From Polynucleobacter paneuropaeus (GTDB lineage: Bacteria > Pseudomonadota > Gammaproteobacteria > Burkholderiales > Burkholderiaceae): a stretch of 64,000 nucleotides of DNA. The notes below the pieces were generated by a model that was not told the origin of the DNA, did no database searches, and saw only the letters and a list, made by a program, of their open reading frames with translations. Location: contig NZ_CP030085.1 of assembly GCF_003261235.1 (NCBI RefSeq), positions 1,519,241 through 1,583,240 of the forward strand. Direction: 5' to 3'. Below are positions 44,698 to 54,168 of the stretch, piece by piece (within the stretch, counting starts at the first letter, position 1; each line of letters opens with the position of its first letter). A program made the translations under genes and the position numbers.

Positions 44698-45320
44698 TGA
44701 GAAAACAAGTGATGTTAGTAGATGACCATCCCGCTATGCTGATGGCCCTCAAAAGTATGTTGCAAGACCAATTGCTATTTGAAGTCGTCGGTCAAGCTCA
44801 AAATGGCGAAGAATGCTTACGCTCGATCAAAGAAATGAATCCCAATTTGATCATTCTCGATTTAGATATGCCGAAAACCGATGGCTTTGACGTGATTCGA
44901 AGAATAGGCCTGATGTATCCAGATATCCGTATTCTGGTTCTATCTAGCCTGGATGAGTCCGTTTATGGAGGCCGAGTCCGCTCATTGGGTGCGCACGGCT
45001 TCGTCAATAAAACTGCTGGTGCCGACATTATTCTCTCTGCCTGTCTCGCTATTTCTCAAGGTTATAACTTCTTTGCACATGGTCGAAATGGCAATAGCTC
45101 TTTAACAGACAACGATAAGTTAGCACTTATTTCTGATCGTGAATTACAAGTCATGAAATACCTTGGCAAAGGTAATACCAATCAGCAAATTTCTGACATG
45201 CTCCATATTAGTAATAAAACAGTTGCTACTTACAAAACGCGTGTCTTCGATAAATTAGGAATAAATAATATCGCCGACTTGATTCTATTTTGCCGTAACA
45301 ATCGCATTATCGAAAGTTGA
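44697..45320 (+). CDS. BvgA/EvgA-type response regulator
   Basis: The 207-residue protein has a receiver domain (acidic pair in MLVDDHP, phospho-acceptor D55 in LIILDLDMPK, conserved Lys in GFVNKTAG) and a C-terminal LuxR/NarL-type DNA-binding domain (LISDRELQVMKYLGKGNTN, then ISNKTVATYKTRVFDKLG). The SNKTV-TYKTR helix is nearly identical, from memory, to that of Bordetella BvgA and E. coli EvgA, as are the overall length (209 and 204) and the linker. It overlaps the EAL gene stop by one base, and the hybrid kinase starts 7 bases later. Confidence 0.9.
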   Translation: MRKQVMLVDDHPAMLMALKSMLQDQLLFEVVGQAQNGEECLRSIKEMNPNLIILDLDMPKTDGFDVIRRIGLMYPDIRILVLSSLDESVYGGRVRSLGAHGFVNKTAGADIILSACLAISQGYNFFAHGRNGNSSLTDNDKLALISDRELQVMKYLGKGNTNQQISDMLHISNKTVATYKTRVFDKLGINNIADLILFCRNNRIIES

Positions 45321-45327
45321 TTTGGTA

Positions 45328-47784
45328 ATGCATCGATTCATTTTTCTGACCACAGTATTCGTTTGTGTAACAGCAAGTCATTTTGCGTACTCATTTTCTT
45401 TGTCTTCAGAAGAGCAAAAGTGGATTGATGCAAATCCCATTGTCCGATTTAGTATCCATGAGAAATATCGCCCTTTCCTTGAATCTACTGGAGACAAGGA
45501 AGGCGAAGGGATATTTAGAACGCTGCTCAATCATTTAAGTAAGTCAACTCAACAAGAATTTCAACCGATTTGGCGAGATTCTGATACCGAAATATTTCAT
45601 CAGCTCACTACAGGTCAGATCCATTTTGTGATTGACCCGCCTGAATTTAATCAACAGCAGCATCCTGCTTTATTGCTTTCCGATCCTGTATTTTGGGGGC
45701 AAGATGTTCTCGTGGGCCATAAGCGGGATCCCTCAGAGGCACAGTCAGGTATTAGCAAAGTCCGCTATTTTGATCGCGGCTATTCCAAGCTTCCAAATCA
45801 AGATTTAATCTCAAGTAGTTTTAGCTCTGATTTAGAGCACTTAAGTAACTCTCTCATAGAAAGAGAGGTTGAGGCTCTAGTCATGCCTGCCAGACTGGCT
45901 GCTCGGCTGATCAAGCAATGGGATCATTCCGAGATAGGTATTGTTGGGCAGTATGGTCATGAACCTTTTGCCTATCGTCTTCTGATAGCAGTAAATCATG
46001 CACCATTGAATCGTATTATTCAAACCTTTTTAAACAACCAAGATCCTATTGAATTAGCAAATGACTTTGGTTTACCTAATCTTTCACCGATAACGCCGAA
46101 TAGAGAGGCTAGCTATGGTCCGTGGCTCGTTACACTGATTTTTCTATGCATTGGAGGGGCTATTATTTGGGATCTTCAAAAGAAACAAGCCGCCCAAACT
46201 TTACTTAGCCGAGCATTATTGAAGGCTAAAAATTTAGCAGAGCAAGCTAACGCAGCCAAGTCCTCTTTCTTGGCAACTATGAGCCATGAAATCCGAACAC
46301 CAATGAACGCCATACTGGGTATTCAAGAACTATTACTGAATAATCCGATGATTCCTTCTCATGAGAAACCATTGCTCAAGAGTGCTCATAACTCTGCCCA
46401 ATCTCTACTGGGAATATTGAATCAGGTATTAGATCTATCAAAAATCGAAGCAGGCAAGCTAACACTTAACCCTGCTTCTTGTGATCTAAGGACTTTAATT
46501 GATGACATTCATGCTTCTTTTTCACCAATTGCAAAAAAAGGTAATCTAATTCTTCATACAACAATAGATGCACGGCTGGCGCAAGTGCTGATGGTTGATA
46601 GCTTACGTTTTAGGCAAATTCTGCAAAATTTGATCAGCAACGCCATTAAATTTACCAAGAAAGGTGAAATCTTTTTCTCAGTTAGCGTTCTAGCAGACGA
46701 CCATGCTGGTCAGCTTCTTGAATTTAGAGTGATTGATACAGGTATTGGTATGCAATCGAATGAGATTGAATTGGCTCTCCAAGAATTTGAGCAACTTTCA
46801 GGATCAGCCAGAGAAAATCGAGATGCTGTCATTCAGGGTACTGGATTAGGCTTGGCGATTACCAAACGACTACTTGAATCAATGGACAGTCGCCTTTATT
46901 TTGAAAGCGCGCCTGGATTTGGAACAAATGTCCATTTTTCAGTTGCCCTTGCCAGAACAGGGGATGCGGCAACAAGCTACTCTAGCCATACGACTAGCCG
47001 CACTTACGTTACTCAAAGCATTCCGACTCGGCAAAAAATAGGGGGTCAGGATATATCCGCTTTAGTGGTCGAAGATCATGCTGCTAGCCGGCAAATACTA
47101 TCGCTCCAACTAGAGGCCCTTGGATTCAGAGTCATTGTTTGTGAGTCTGGAGATAAGGCGCTTGAGCTCATTCAAGACTATCACTTCGACTTATTGCTGA
47201 CTGATCAGTCCATTCCTGGGATGCAGGGCTCTGAGTTGTCCAGAAAAATTAGAAGCCTGGGTAATGCAAACTTAATCATCATCGGCATTACTGCTGATAT
47301 CTATGCCCTAGAATCCCGTAGCGTATTTATGAGTGCTGGCATGAATAGCGTCTTAATTAAGCCGATTAGCCTAAAGACGCTTGAGAAAGAGCTCAAACAG
47401 TATTTTTATTTCTCTGAAGAATGCTCGGATAATTTAATTGATAGCTACTCTTTTGATGCATTCGGGTCACTAGTAAAAAATGATCCTAGTAAAATTATCC
47501 TTATTCTTGAGGAGATCAAAAAAGTGCACGATGAGTCCCTGGAGACCCTGTTGTGTGCGTCGGAGAGTGATCGTCTTTCGAAGAAAAACTTTGATCAGTT
47601 ACTGCATAAAATCAAGGGTGGTGCATTGCTTTTAAATGCAGGTCAATTTATCGCCGATTGCGTTGAATTAGAAGCAGAGGCTCCTTTAGAGATAAAAATT
47701 TCATGTTTAATTGACTTGCTACAAGAGCAGAATTTACTCATCGAGAGATATAAAAATAAATTTGCGTTAGATCCTAAAAATTAA
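45328..47784 (+). CDS. BvgS-like hybrid sensor histidine kinase
   Basis: This 818-residue phosphorelay kinase has, in order: a signal peptide (~1-22), one periplasmic SBP_bac_3-like Venus-flytrap domain (~26-250), a membrane helix (~263-282), HisKA with H320 in MSHEIRTP, HATPase with NLISNAIKFTKKGE, DTGIGM and GTGLGLAI (~375-540), a receiver (~578-690; phospho-Asp D626 in LLLTDQS), and a C-terminal Hpt domain with H760 in LLHKIKGG. The order matches BvgS and EvgS, which have ~1200 residues; one flytrap domain is missing, and BvgS also carries a PAS domain absent here. The ATG at 45328 is preferred over the TTG at 45322. The ligand is unknown. Confidence 0.92.
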   Translation: MHRFIFLTTVFVCVTASHFAYSFSLSSEEQKWIDANPIVRFSIHEKYRPFLESTGDKEGEGIFRTLLNHLSKSTQQEFQPIWRDSDTEIFHQLTTGQIHFVIDPPEFNQQQHPALLLSDPVFWGQDVLVGHKRDPSEAQSGISKVRYFDRGYSKLPNQDLISSSFSSDLEHLSNSLIEREVEALVMPARLAARLIKQWDHSEIGIVGQYGHEPFAYRLLIAVNHAPLNRIIQTFLNNQDPIELANDFGLPNLSPITPNREASYGPWLVTLIFLCIGGAIIWDLQKKQAAQTLLSRALLKAKNLAEQANAAKSSFLATMSHEIRTPMNAILGIQELLLNNPMIPSHEKPLLKSAHNSAQSLLGILNQVLDLSKIEAGKLTLNPASCDLRTLIDDIHASFSPIAKKGNLILHTTIDARLAQVLMVDSLRFRQILQNLISNAIKFTKKGEIFFSVSVLADDHAGQLLEFRVIDTGIGMQSNEIELALQEFEQLSGSARENRDAVIQGTGLGLAITKRLLESMDSRLYFESAPGFGTNVHFSVALARTGDAATSYSSHTTSRTYVTQSIPTRQKIGGQDISALVVEDHAASRQILSLQLEALGFRVIVCESGDKALELIQDYHFDLLLTDQSIPGMQGSELSRKIRSLGNANLIIIGITADIYALESRSVFMSAGMNSVLIKPISLKTLEKELKQYFYFSEECSDNLIDSYSFDAFGSLVKNDPSKIILILEEIKKVHDESLETLLCASESDRLSKKNFDQLLHKIKGGALLLNAGQFIADCVELEAEAPLEIKISCLIDLLQEQNLLIERYKNKFALDPKN

Positions 47785-47822
47785 TGTTTTAATGGATCCT
47801 AAATTACGCTCAGGATTTAGGA

Positions 47823-49346
47823 ATGTCTTTACTTACTCTGCTTCGCATGCTTGCTTTATGTTTCATGTGTCAGCTTGTTCAAGCTGCGTCAGATAGTCGG
47901 TCCTATCAGCTACCGAATGCTATTTTATCTAGCCTAGAAAAGAACCAAATTTCTCCCGATGCAATGGGTGTCTCAGTTGTGGAGATTCTGCAATCAGGGA
48001 CTGGAAAGCCTGAGGCGAGGATAGTCTTGGATTGGAATGCCAGTAAGCCCATGAATCCAGCCTCTACTATGAAGCTCCTAACCACCTTAACTAGCCTGGA
48101 AGTATTAGGGCCTGACTATCGTTGGGGTACCAATGTCTTCACAGATGGAGTAATTCATCAGGGCATTCTAAAAGGGAATGTCTACCTACAAGGTAGAGGT
48201 GATCCAAAACTCATCCCGGAAGAACTGGCTAAGATGATGCAGGCACTCCAGAATCTGGGCATCCAAAAGATTGATGGCAATCTCATATTTGATCGAAGTG
48301 CTTATGCTAAAAGTGTTATGGAGCAATCGTCAATTGATGGTGAAGAATTTCGTGCTTACAACGTCTCGCCAGATCCCCTGCTCTACTCCTTTCGGACTCT
48401 GTCATTTAATCTAAGCAAATCTCGCACTGCCGATTTTATTGATATTACCTACACACCGGCACTATCTCAATTCACGATCAACAATCAACTTAGAGTAGTA
48501 AATCAATATTGTGATAATTGGAAAAAAGAAATTTCTTTTGATTTGAGTAATAACCATCAAGAGAATATTGGTGATACAGCGCTACTAGCCAGCTTTAGCG
48601 GCAACTTTCCCTCTGGCTGCAACAATGCTGGCTATAACATTGTTGCCATCGATGCTAATACCTTTTTAACTAAAGGATTTTCAGCCGCATGGGAACTTGC
48701 CGGCGGCAAATGGGCACGGGCACCGAATGGGCAAGATGGCATAGTCCCACTCACTGCTAGGCCATTACTTCAATTTGAGGGAATTAAGCTTGCTGATGAT
48801 GTTCAGGACATCAATAAGTTTTCGAATAACGTGATGGCCAGACAAGTCTTGCTGACCCTCGCCTTAGAAAAAATGGGTAAGCCCGCCAGTGTAGAGAACG
48901 GTGATGTAGTAATTCGGAGCTGGCTAAAAAAGATGGGCCTACAGTTTCCGGAGTTGGTGATTGAAAATGGTGCTGGACTATCGAGGAATGAAGCCATTTC
49001 CCCTGAACATATGAATCAACTCTTAGTGCTTGCACGCAACCTTCCGACGGGGGATATTTTATATAACAGCCTGCCGATTGCAGGGGTAGATGGCACTATG
49101 AAAAATCGTCTACTAGGTCAATTGCGTAAGTTTCTGCATCTTCAGAAAAAACCAGAGGCTCGTATCAAGACAGGCTCACTTTCTGATGTGCGCTCGATTT
49201 CGGGATACGTGATTAGCAAATCTGGAAGAATGTATGCAGTGACTTCCTTTATCAACCATCCAAATGCCAATAGAGGCATTGAGGCACAAGATCAGCTGTT
49301 ATCTTGGCTACTAGAGGATGGTCCGGAGCCAAAGCAAGCGCGCTGA
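47823..49346 (+). CDS. dacB: D-alanyl-D-alanine carboxypeptidase/endopeptidase (PBP4)
   Basis: DacB is a periplasmic class C penicillin-binding protein that trims and opens peptidoglycan cross-links. The 507-residue protein has a signal peptide (LLRMLALCFMCQLVQAAS) and the serine-peptidase motifs SxxK in NPASTMKLLTT near residue 78, SxN in FSNNVMARQ and KTG in IKTGSLSD. The length is close to E. coli PBP4 (477). It starts 38 bases after the kinase gene and may be partly co-transcribed with it. Its last 55 bases overlap the end of the convergent tsaC/sua5 gene. Confidence 0.94.
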   Translation: MSLLTLLRMLALCFMCQLVQAASDSRSYQLPNAILSSLEKNQISPDAMGVSVVEILQSGTGKPEARIVLDWNASKPMNPASTMKLLTTLTSLEVLGPDYRWGTNVFTDGVIHQGILKGNVYLQGRGDPKLIPEELAKMMQALQNLGIQKIDGNLIFDRSAYAKSVMEQSSIDGEEFRAYNVSPDPLLYSFRTLSFNLSKSRTADFIDITYTPALSQFTINNQLRVVNQYCDNWKKEISFDLSNNHQENIGDTALLASFSGNFPSGCNNAGYNIVAIDANTFLTKGFSAAWELAGGKWARAPNGQDGIVPLTARPLLQFEGIKLADDVQDINKFSNNVMARQVLLTLALEKMGKPASVENGDVVIRSWLKKMGLQFPELVIENGAGLSRNEAISPEHMNQLLVLARNLPTGDILYNSLPIAGVDGTMKNRLLGQLRKFLHLQKKPEARIKTGSLSDVRSISGYVISKSGRMYAVTSFINHPNANRGIEAQDQLLSWLLEDGPEPKQAR

Positions 49347-50383
49347 AGTCGATCCCTAACTCCGTCCCACTCCTCACCTGGGGGTGGTTCTGGCACGAGG
49401 ATCAGATCCCAGCCCTGCTCATCCAGATCTCTTAAAGTTCTGTATAAACGATTAGCGAAATGACGTGGGTTGCTCGAGATTGAAATTTCTTCGACATCAA
49501 TCGAAGGATGATCTTCTAAGCCTAGCGAAGACTCTGAATCCCAAACAGCAACTGCAACTCGAGATTTAATATCAGGAAATTCTGTGAGCGCATCAAGCAC
49601 TTGTCCCAAGGCATACATTCTTAGGGGAGTATTAGGTGCGTAGTGAGCACGTAGGCTGCCCGATACTCGGGGCAAAGACTTCTGATCAATCGTATTTTGC
49701 TCTCCCGGCCTGAAGACCTCAATACCTGTCTTGGCAAGAATTTCAGAAGGCGTTATAGCACCAGGCCTCAAGAGGGCTGGTGCACCCCCTGAAGATAAAT
49801 CCAGAATAGTAGACTCAATTCCGACCTCGCAGTCCCCTCCATCCAAAATCATCAAATCAAGAGCGCCCTCAAATTCACTTCGGACATCGGCTGCATTAGT
49901 CGGCGAGATTTTGCCAAAACGATTTGCAGAAGGCGCAACCACTCCGCCCTTGAATTTTCTTAATAAAGCTTGCGCAATGGGATGAGCCGGCGCTCGAATC
50001 GCAACCGTATCTTGACCCCCAGTGACTTCAGATAAAACACTTTTATCTTTCTTGAAAACCAGAGTTAGAGGTCCCGGCCAAAAAGCATGAATGAGCACTA
50101 AGGCTTGTTCTGATAAATCCCTAACCCATGGACTTAATACCGCACTCCAATCAACCTCAGCTTGATCAAATCGGTCTGGGGCTGCCACATGAACAATTAA
50201 AGGGTGGTTAGATGGGCGCCCTTTAGTAGAAAAGATTTTCTTTACTGCCTCGGGATTCTTCGCATCAGCGCCCAAACCATAGACCGTCTCAGTTGGGAAA
50301 GCGACTAGACCACCATCTCGCAGAGTTTGTGCTGCTTCACTAATAACCGCTGAAGATTGCAATGAGGGGATATTGTTAGGCAT
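49292..50383 (-). CDS. L-threonylcarbamoyladenylate synthase, long Sua5 form
   Basis: This enzyme makes threonylcarbamoyl-AMP for the t6A37 modification of tRNA. The N-terminal YrdC domain (~1-215) shows GLVAFPTETVYGLGADA and the KxR motif STKGRPSNHPLI. A C-terminal Sua5 domain follows (~245-355, beginning PNTPLRMYALG). At 363 residues it is the long Sua5 type, unlike the 190-residue TsaC of E. coli. It is last in a minus-strand cluster, 3 bases after purK. Its final 55 bases are antisense to the dacB end, but both C-termini look family-like. Confidence 0.93.
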   Translation of the reverse strand: MPNNIPSLQSSAVISEAAQTLRDGGLVAFPTETVYGLGADAKNPEAVKKIFSTKGRPSNHPLIVHVAAPDRFDQAEVDWSAVLSPWVRDLSEQALVLIHAFWPGPLTLVFKKDKSVLSEVTGGQDTVAIRAPAHPIAQALLRKFKGGVVAPSANRFGKISPTNAADVRSEFEGALDLMILDGGDCEVGIESTILDLSSGGAPALLRPGAITPSEILAKTGIEVFRPGEQNTIDQKSLPRVSGSLRAHYAPNTPLRMYALGQVLDALTEFPDIKSRVAVAVWDSESSLGLEDHPSIDVEEISISSNPRHFANRLYRTLRDLDEQGWDLILVPEPPPGEEWDGVRDRLQRACFGSGPSSSSQDNS

Positions 50384-50386
50384 TGC

Positions 50387-51571
50387 CTATGGCTCAATTC
50401 CCAATTCTGAAGCAACCGCAGCGCATGTTGCCCTAGCGGCATCCAAGGTCTCGCCCAAACAATTGACGTGTCCCATTTTTCTACCAATACGAGGAACCGC
50501 CTTGCCATACAGATGCAATTTAGCATCAGAGTGAGCTAATACCTTGTTCCACGCTGGCTCTTTTGCCTGATTGCCACTATCTTCAAACCAAAGGTCGCCC
50601 AGCAAATTAAGCATAGAAACAGGCGCTAGCAATCGAGTATCGCCCAATGGAAGGCGAGCCATTGCTCGGACCTGCTGTTCGAATTGACTACTAATGCAGG
50701 CATCCATCGTATAGTGCCCGGAATTATGTGGGCGAGGTGCAATTTCATTAGCGATGATTTCACCACTCTTCAATACGAAGAACTCTATGCACAACACCCC
50801 AACGTAATCAATTTTTCGGATTAGCGCTTTGGCAGCCTCAATAATTTTCATTTCCTGCTCGGGCTGCAGAGATGGGGCTGGGACTGTAGAGGTATGCAAA
50901 ATACCGTCGCGATGAATATTTTGCGAAACGGGATATACAACGACAGTATCGTCGTAAGCGCGCACAGCAAGAGCAGAAACCTCAAAGTCTAAATCCATAC
51001 GCTTCTCTAATACACAGGGGACGCGTGCAAACTGATTCCAAGCCGCGCTAAGCTCTTCCCTGTTTTGAACCGTGATCTGACCTTTGCCGTCATAACCCAT
51101 CCGAGCCGTTTTCAAAATGCCTGGTAATAAATCTTCAGGCACATGCGCGATATCAGCATCATGTTCAATCACAAAGTGTGGTGCTGGGCCAATATTGGTC
51201 TCAGATTTCCAGGTCGCTAAGAATTTTTTCTCAGCAATGCGGTTTTGTGCCAAAGATACACATCCACTTCTAGGTGCAACAAAGGCTCCAAGCGATTCAA
51301 GTTGGTCTAAAGCTTGAGCAGGTACATTCTCAAACTCGGTGCTAACAGAGGCGCAAAGTGAAGCCATTTCTTTTAGCGCTTTTACATCTTCATAGTCAGC
51401 ATTAATAAATTTTTCTGCAATCGATCCAGCAGGACTATCAGCATCTGGATCCAATACACAGACTTTGTATCCCATCGCTTGAGCGGCTTGGGTAAACATT
51501 CGGCCGAGTTGACCGCCACCTAAAATTCCTAGAAAGGAGCCTGGTAATACAGGCTCTAAATGCAGGGCCAT
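50387..51571 (-). CDS. purK: N5-carboxyaminoimidazole ribonucleotide synthase
   Basis: PurK uses ATP and bicarbonate to carboxylate AIR, feeding PurE. The 394-residue ATP-grasp enzyme shows LGILGGGQLGRMFTQAA at the N-terminus, ARMGYDGKGQ and ENEIAPRPHNSGHYTMDAC-like residues (seen as IANEIAPRPHNSGHYTMDA) in the ATP-grasp domain. It starts 5 bases after purE and is followed 3 bases later by the Sua5 gene. Confidence 0.96.
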   Translation of the reverse strand: MALHLEPVLPGSFLGILGGGQLGRMFTQAAQAMGYKVCVLDPDADSPAGSIAEKFINADYEDVKALKEMASLCASVSTEFENVPAQALDQLESLGAFVAPRSGCVSLAQNRIAEKKFLATWKSETNIGPAPHFVIEHDADIAHVPEDLLPGILKTARMGYDGKGQITVQNREELSAAWNQFARVPCVLEKRMDLDFEVSALAVRAYDDTVVVYPVSQNIHRDGILHTSTVPAPSLQPEQEMKIIEAAKALIRKIDYVGVLCIEFFVLKSGEIIANEIAPRPHNSGHYTMDACISSQFEQQVRAMARLPLGDTRLLAPVSMLNLLGDLWFEDSGNQAKEPAWNKVLAHSDAKLHLYGKAVPRIGRKMGHVNCLGETLDAARATCAAVASELGIEP

Positions 51572-51576
51572 CTTTA

Positions 51577-52083
51577 TTAATACCCAGGAAGATTCATTGA
51601 ACGTGCAGTTTCAGATTGTTTAGTACGAAAGGCTTCTAACTGATCTGCTAGGACTGGATCCGAAATTGCTAGATTCGCAATGACATGTAAAGCAGCGTTG
51701 GCAGCTCCAGCCTCACCAATTGCAAAAGTGGCGACAGGAATACCTTTTGGCATCTGTACTATCGAGAAAAGAGAATCTTCACCGCGGAGATATTTACTAG
51801 CTACTGGAACACCATAAACAGGAACAATCGTTTTAGAAGCCAACATGCCTGGTAAATGAGCCGCTCCGCCAGCACCAGCAATAATGGCTTGTAAGCCGTT
51901 CTTACGAGCCTGCTCTGCATACTGGAACATATCATCGGGCATGCGATGCGCAGATAAGACTTTGGCTTCGTGAGCGATACCGAATGAATCTAATATTTGA
52001 GCAGCGTGTTGCATGGTGTCCCAATCTGAATTGGATCCCATTACGATTCCGACTACTGGCTTTTTGCCCGACTTCTCGCTCAT
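51577..52083 (-). CDS. purE: N5-carboxyaminoimidazole ribonucleotide mutase
   Basis: PurE moves the carboxyl group of N5-CAIR to give CAIR. The 168-residue protein has the substrate-binding SNSDWDTM segment in VGIVMGSNSDWDTM and SAHRMPDDM, plus the glycine-rich AGAGGAAHLPGM; together with the neighbouring purK this indicates the class I (bacterial) enzyme. GGAGAAG lies 3-9 bases before the ATG. The gene is 73 bases after purC. Confidence 0.97.
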   Translation of the reverse strand: MSEKSGKKPVVGIVMGSNSDWDTMQHAAQILDSFGIAHEAKVLSAHRMPDDMFQYAEQARKNGLQAIIAGAGGAAHLPGMLASKTIVPVYGVPVASKYLRGEDSLFSIVQMPKGIPVATFAIGEAGAANAALHVIANLAISDPVLADQLEAFRTKQSETARSMNLPGY

Positions 52084-52156
52084 TTACTTCTCCGCAGCTA
52101 ATTTCTCGAATAAGGCTCTATTATCCCAGCCTTTTAGTCGATTTTGCTAGGTGAGC

Positions 52157-53056
52157 TTAGCCTGCCTGAGTCAGGCGCGCTAGAGCCTCACGATATTTAA
52201 GGGCTGTTTGCTCAATCACTGCTACGGGCAATTCAGGGGCTGGAGGGCTCTTGGACCAAGGTTTGCCATCAACCCGAACAGTCTCGAGCCAATCCCGGAC
52301 AAACTGCTTGTCATAGGAAGGGGGATTTGAGCCTACATGATAGGTTTCAGCAGGCCAGAACCGAGAAGAATCAGCAGTCAGAATTTCATCCATCAGGACC
52401 AGTTGACCATCTACATCAAGTCCAAACTCAAACTTGGTATCTGCAATGATGATGCCGCGACTTGCAGCATATTCAGATGCTTCTTGATATAAACGAATAC
52501 TAACCTCGCGAATTTGCTTAGCAAGCTTCTCGCCAATCAGTGCAATGACTTGTTCAAAGGAAATATTTTCATCATGCTCGCCCAGCTCAGCCTTTGCAGC
52601 TGGAGTAAAAATAGGCTCAGGAAGCTTTTGTGCATTCTCCAAACCTTCAGGCAAAGCAATACCGCAAACCTTGCCTGTCTCTTGATAGTCCTTCCAGCCA
52701 CTGCCAGCCAAATAGCCGCGTACTACCGCTTCCACCAAAATTGGTTTAAGGCGCTTAGCTACAACTGCACGACCTTGAACTTGTTCAAGCTCATCGGAAG
52801 TCACAACCGAAGCTGGATCGATACCAGTCAGATGATTAGGAATGACTGCTGCTAACTTAGCAAACCAAAAATTAGCCATTTGATTCAATACGATGCCCTT
52901 TTCAGGAATGGGCTGACCCATCACCACATCAAATGCTGATAAACGATCAGTGGTAATCATGAGCAACTTGTCATCGCCGACTGCATAAACATCACGTACC
53001 TTCCCCTTTGAGAGTAGAGGTAAAGATTGAATTGAAGTGGAATACAGAGCAGGCAT
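52157..53056 (-). CDS. purC: phosphoribosylaminoimidazole-succinocarboxamide (SAICAR) synthase
   Basis: PurC joins CAIR and aspartate. The 299-residue protein shows GKVRDVYAVGDDKLLMITTD at its N-terminus, VVRGYLAGSGWKDY, and the Mg-binding region IADTKFEFGLD. It is of the longer, ~300-residue type found in Burkholderiales and yeast, not the 237-residue E. coli type. It starts 7 bases after fba, so glycolytic and purine genes are transcribed together. Confidence 0.96.
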   Translation of the reverse strand: MPALYSTSIQSLPLLSKGKVRDVYAVGDDKLLMITTDRLSAFDVVMGQPIPEKGIVLNQMANFWFAKLAAVIPNHLTGIDPASVVTSDELEQVQGRAVVAKRLKPILVEAVVRGYLAGSGWKDYQETGKVCGIALPEGLENAQKLPEPIFTPAAKAELGEHDENISFEQVIALIGEKLAKQIREVSIRLYQEASEYAASRGIIIADTKFEFGLDVDGQLVLMDEILTADSSRFWPAETYHVGSNPPSYDKQFVRDWLETVRVDGKPWSKSPPAPELPVAVIEQTALKYREALARLTQAG

Positions 53057-53063
53057 TAGATTT

Positions 53064-54128
53064 TCACTTCACAATTTGGGCTAATTCACCGCTACGATAG
53101 CGCTCAGCCATCTTCTCTAGTGAAATGGGTTTGATCTTTGCCGCCTGCCCAGCAGAGCCGAAGGCTTCAAAACGGGCGATACAGACTTTCTTAGCTGCCT
53201 CACGAGCAGGCTTCAAGTAATCACGTGGGTCAAACTTACTGGGATTTTCAAACAAGTAACGACGAATTGCACCAGTCATCGCCAAACGAATATCGGTATC
53301 GATATTAATTTTACGCACGCCATTCTTGATGCCCTCTTGGATTTCCTCAACTGGAACGCCATAGGTTTCTTTCATATCACCGCCAAACTCCCGAATCTCA
53401 GCTAGTAGCTCTTGAGGAACACTAGAGGAGCCATGCATCACTAAGTGCGTATTCGGAATACGAGTATGAATTTCTTTAATGCGCTCAATTGCCAAAATAT
53501 CCCCAGTTGGCTTCTTGGTAAATTTATAAGCTCCATGACTGGTTCCAATCGCGATTGCTAGGGCATCACATTGTGTTGCTTTGACAAAATCAGCGGCTTG
53601 CTCAACATCGGTCAGTAACTGCTCGCGAGTCATCATCCCGTCTGCACCATGGCCGTCCTCTTTATCACCCTTCATGGTCTCCAAAGAACCCAATACGCCC
53701 AATTCCGCCTCTACCGTGATACCAATTGCATGGGAAAGCTTCACCACTTCTTTTGAGACATTAACGTTGTACTCATAGCTAGCAACAGACTTGCCATCTG
53801 CCTCGAGAGAGCCGTCCATCATCACACTAGTAAAGCCACTCTCAATGGCAGCCATACAGACCGCAGGACTTTGGCCATGATCTTGGTGCATGACAACTGG
53901 GATATGCGGATAGGCCTCGACTGCAGCCGAGATGAGGTGGCGTAAAAATGCTTCACCGGCATACTTTCTGGCACCAGCTGAAGCTTGCATGATGACTGGC
54001 GAGCCAACTTCATTGGCTGCCTCCATAATGGCTTGAACTTGCTCAAGATTGTTCACGTTAAAAGCTGGTAGGCCATAGCCATTTTCTGCAGCGTGATCCA
54101 AGAGTTGGCGCATTGATACTAAAGACAT
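53064..54128 (-). CDS. fba: fructose-bisphosphate aldolase, class II
   Basis: This zinc-dependent aldolase cleaves fructose 1,6-bisphosphate into two triose phosphates. The 354-residue protein shows the metal-binding VVMHQDHGQSPAVC near residue 76, VEAELGVLGSLE, IGTSHGAYKF, and LVMHGSSSVPQELL. The length and the insert around GADGMMTREQ are of the Cbb-type class IIB found in betaproteobacteria. It lies between pyk and purC. Confidence 0.95.
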   Translation of the reverse strand: MSLVSMRQLLDHAAENGYGLPAFNVNNLEQVQAIMEAANEVGSPVIMQASAGARKYAGEAFLRHLISAAVEAYPHIPVVMHQDHGQSPAVCMAAIESGFTSVMMDGSLEADGKSVASYEYNVNVSKEVVKLSHAIGITVEAELGVLGSLETMKGDKEDGHGADGMMTREQLLTDVEQAADFVKATQCDALAIAIGTSHGAYKFTKKPTGDILAIERIKEIHTRIPNTHLVMHGSSSVPQELLAEIREFGGDMKETYGVPVEEIQEGIKNGVRKINIDTDIRLAMTGAIRRYLFENPSKFDPRDYLKPAREAAKKVCIARFEAFGSAGQAAKIKPISLEKMAERYRSGELAQIVK

Positions 54129-54168
54129 AGTTTTCTCTTAATCTGAGGTTAAGGGTTTGTTAAATAGC

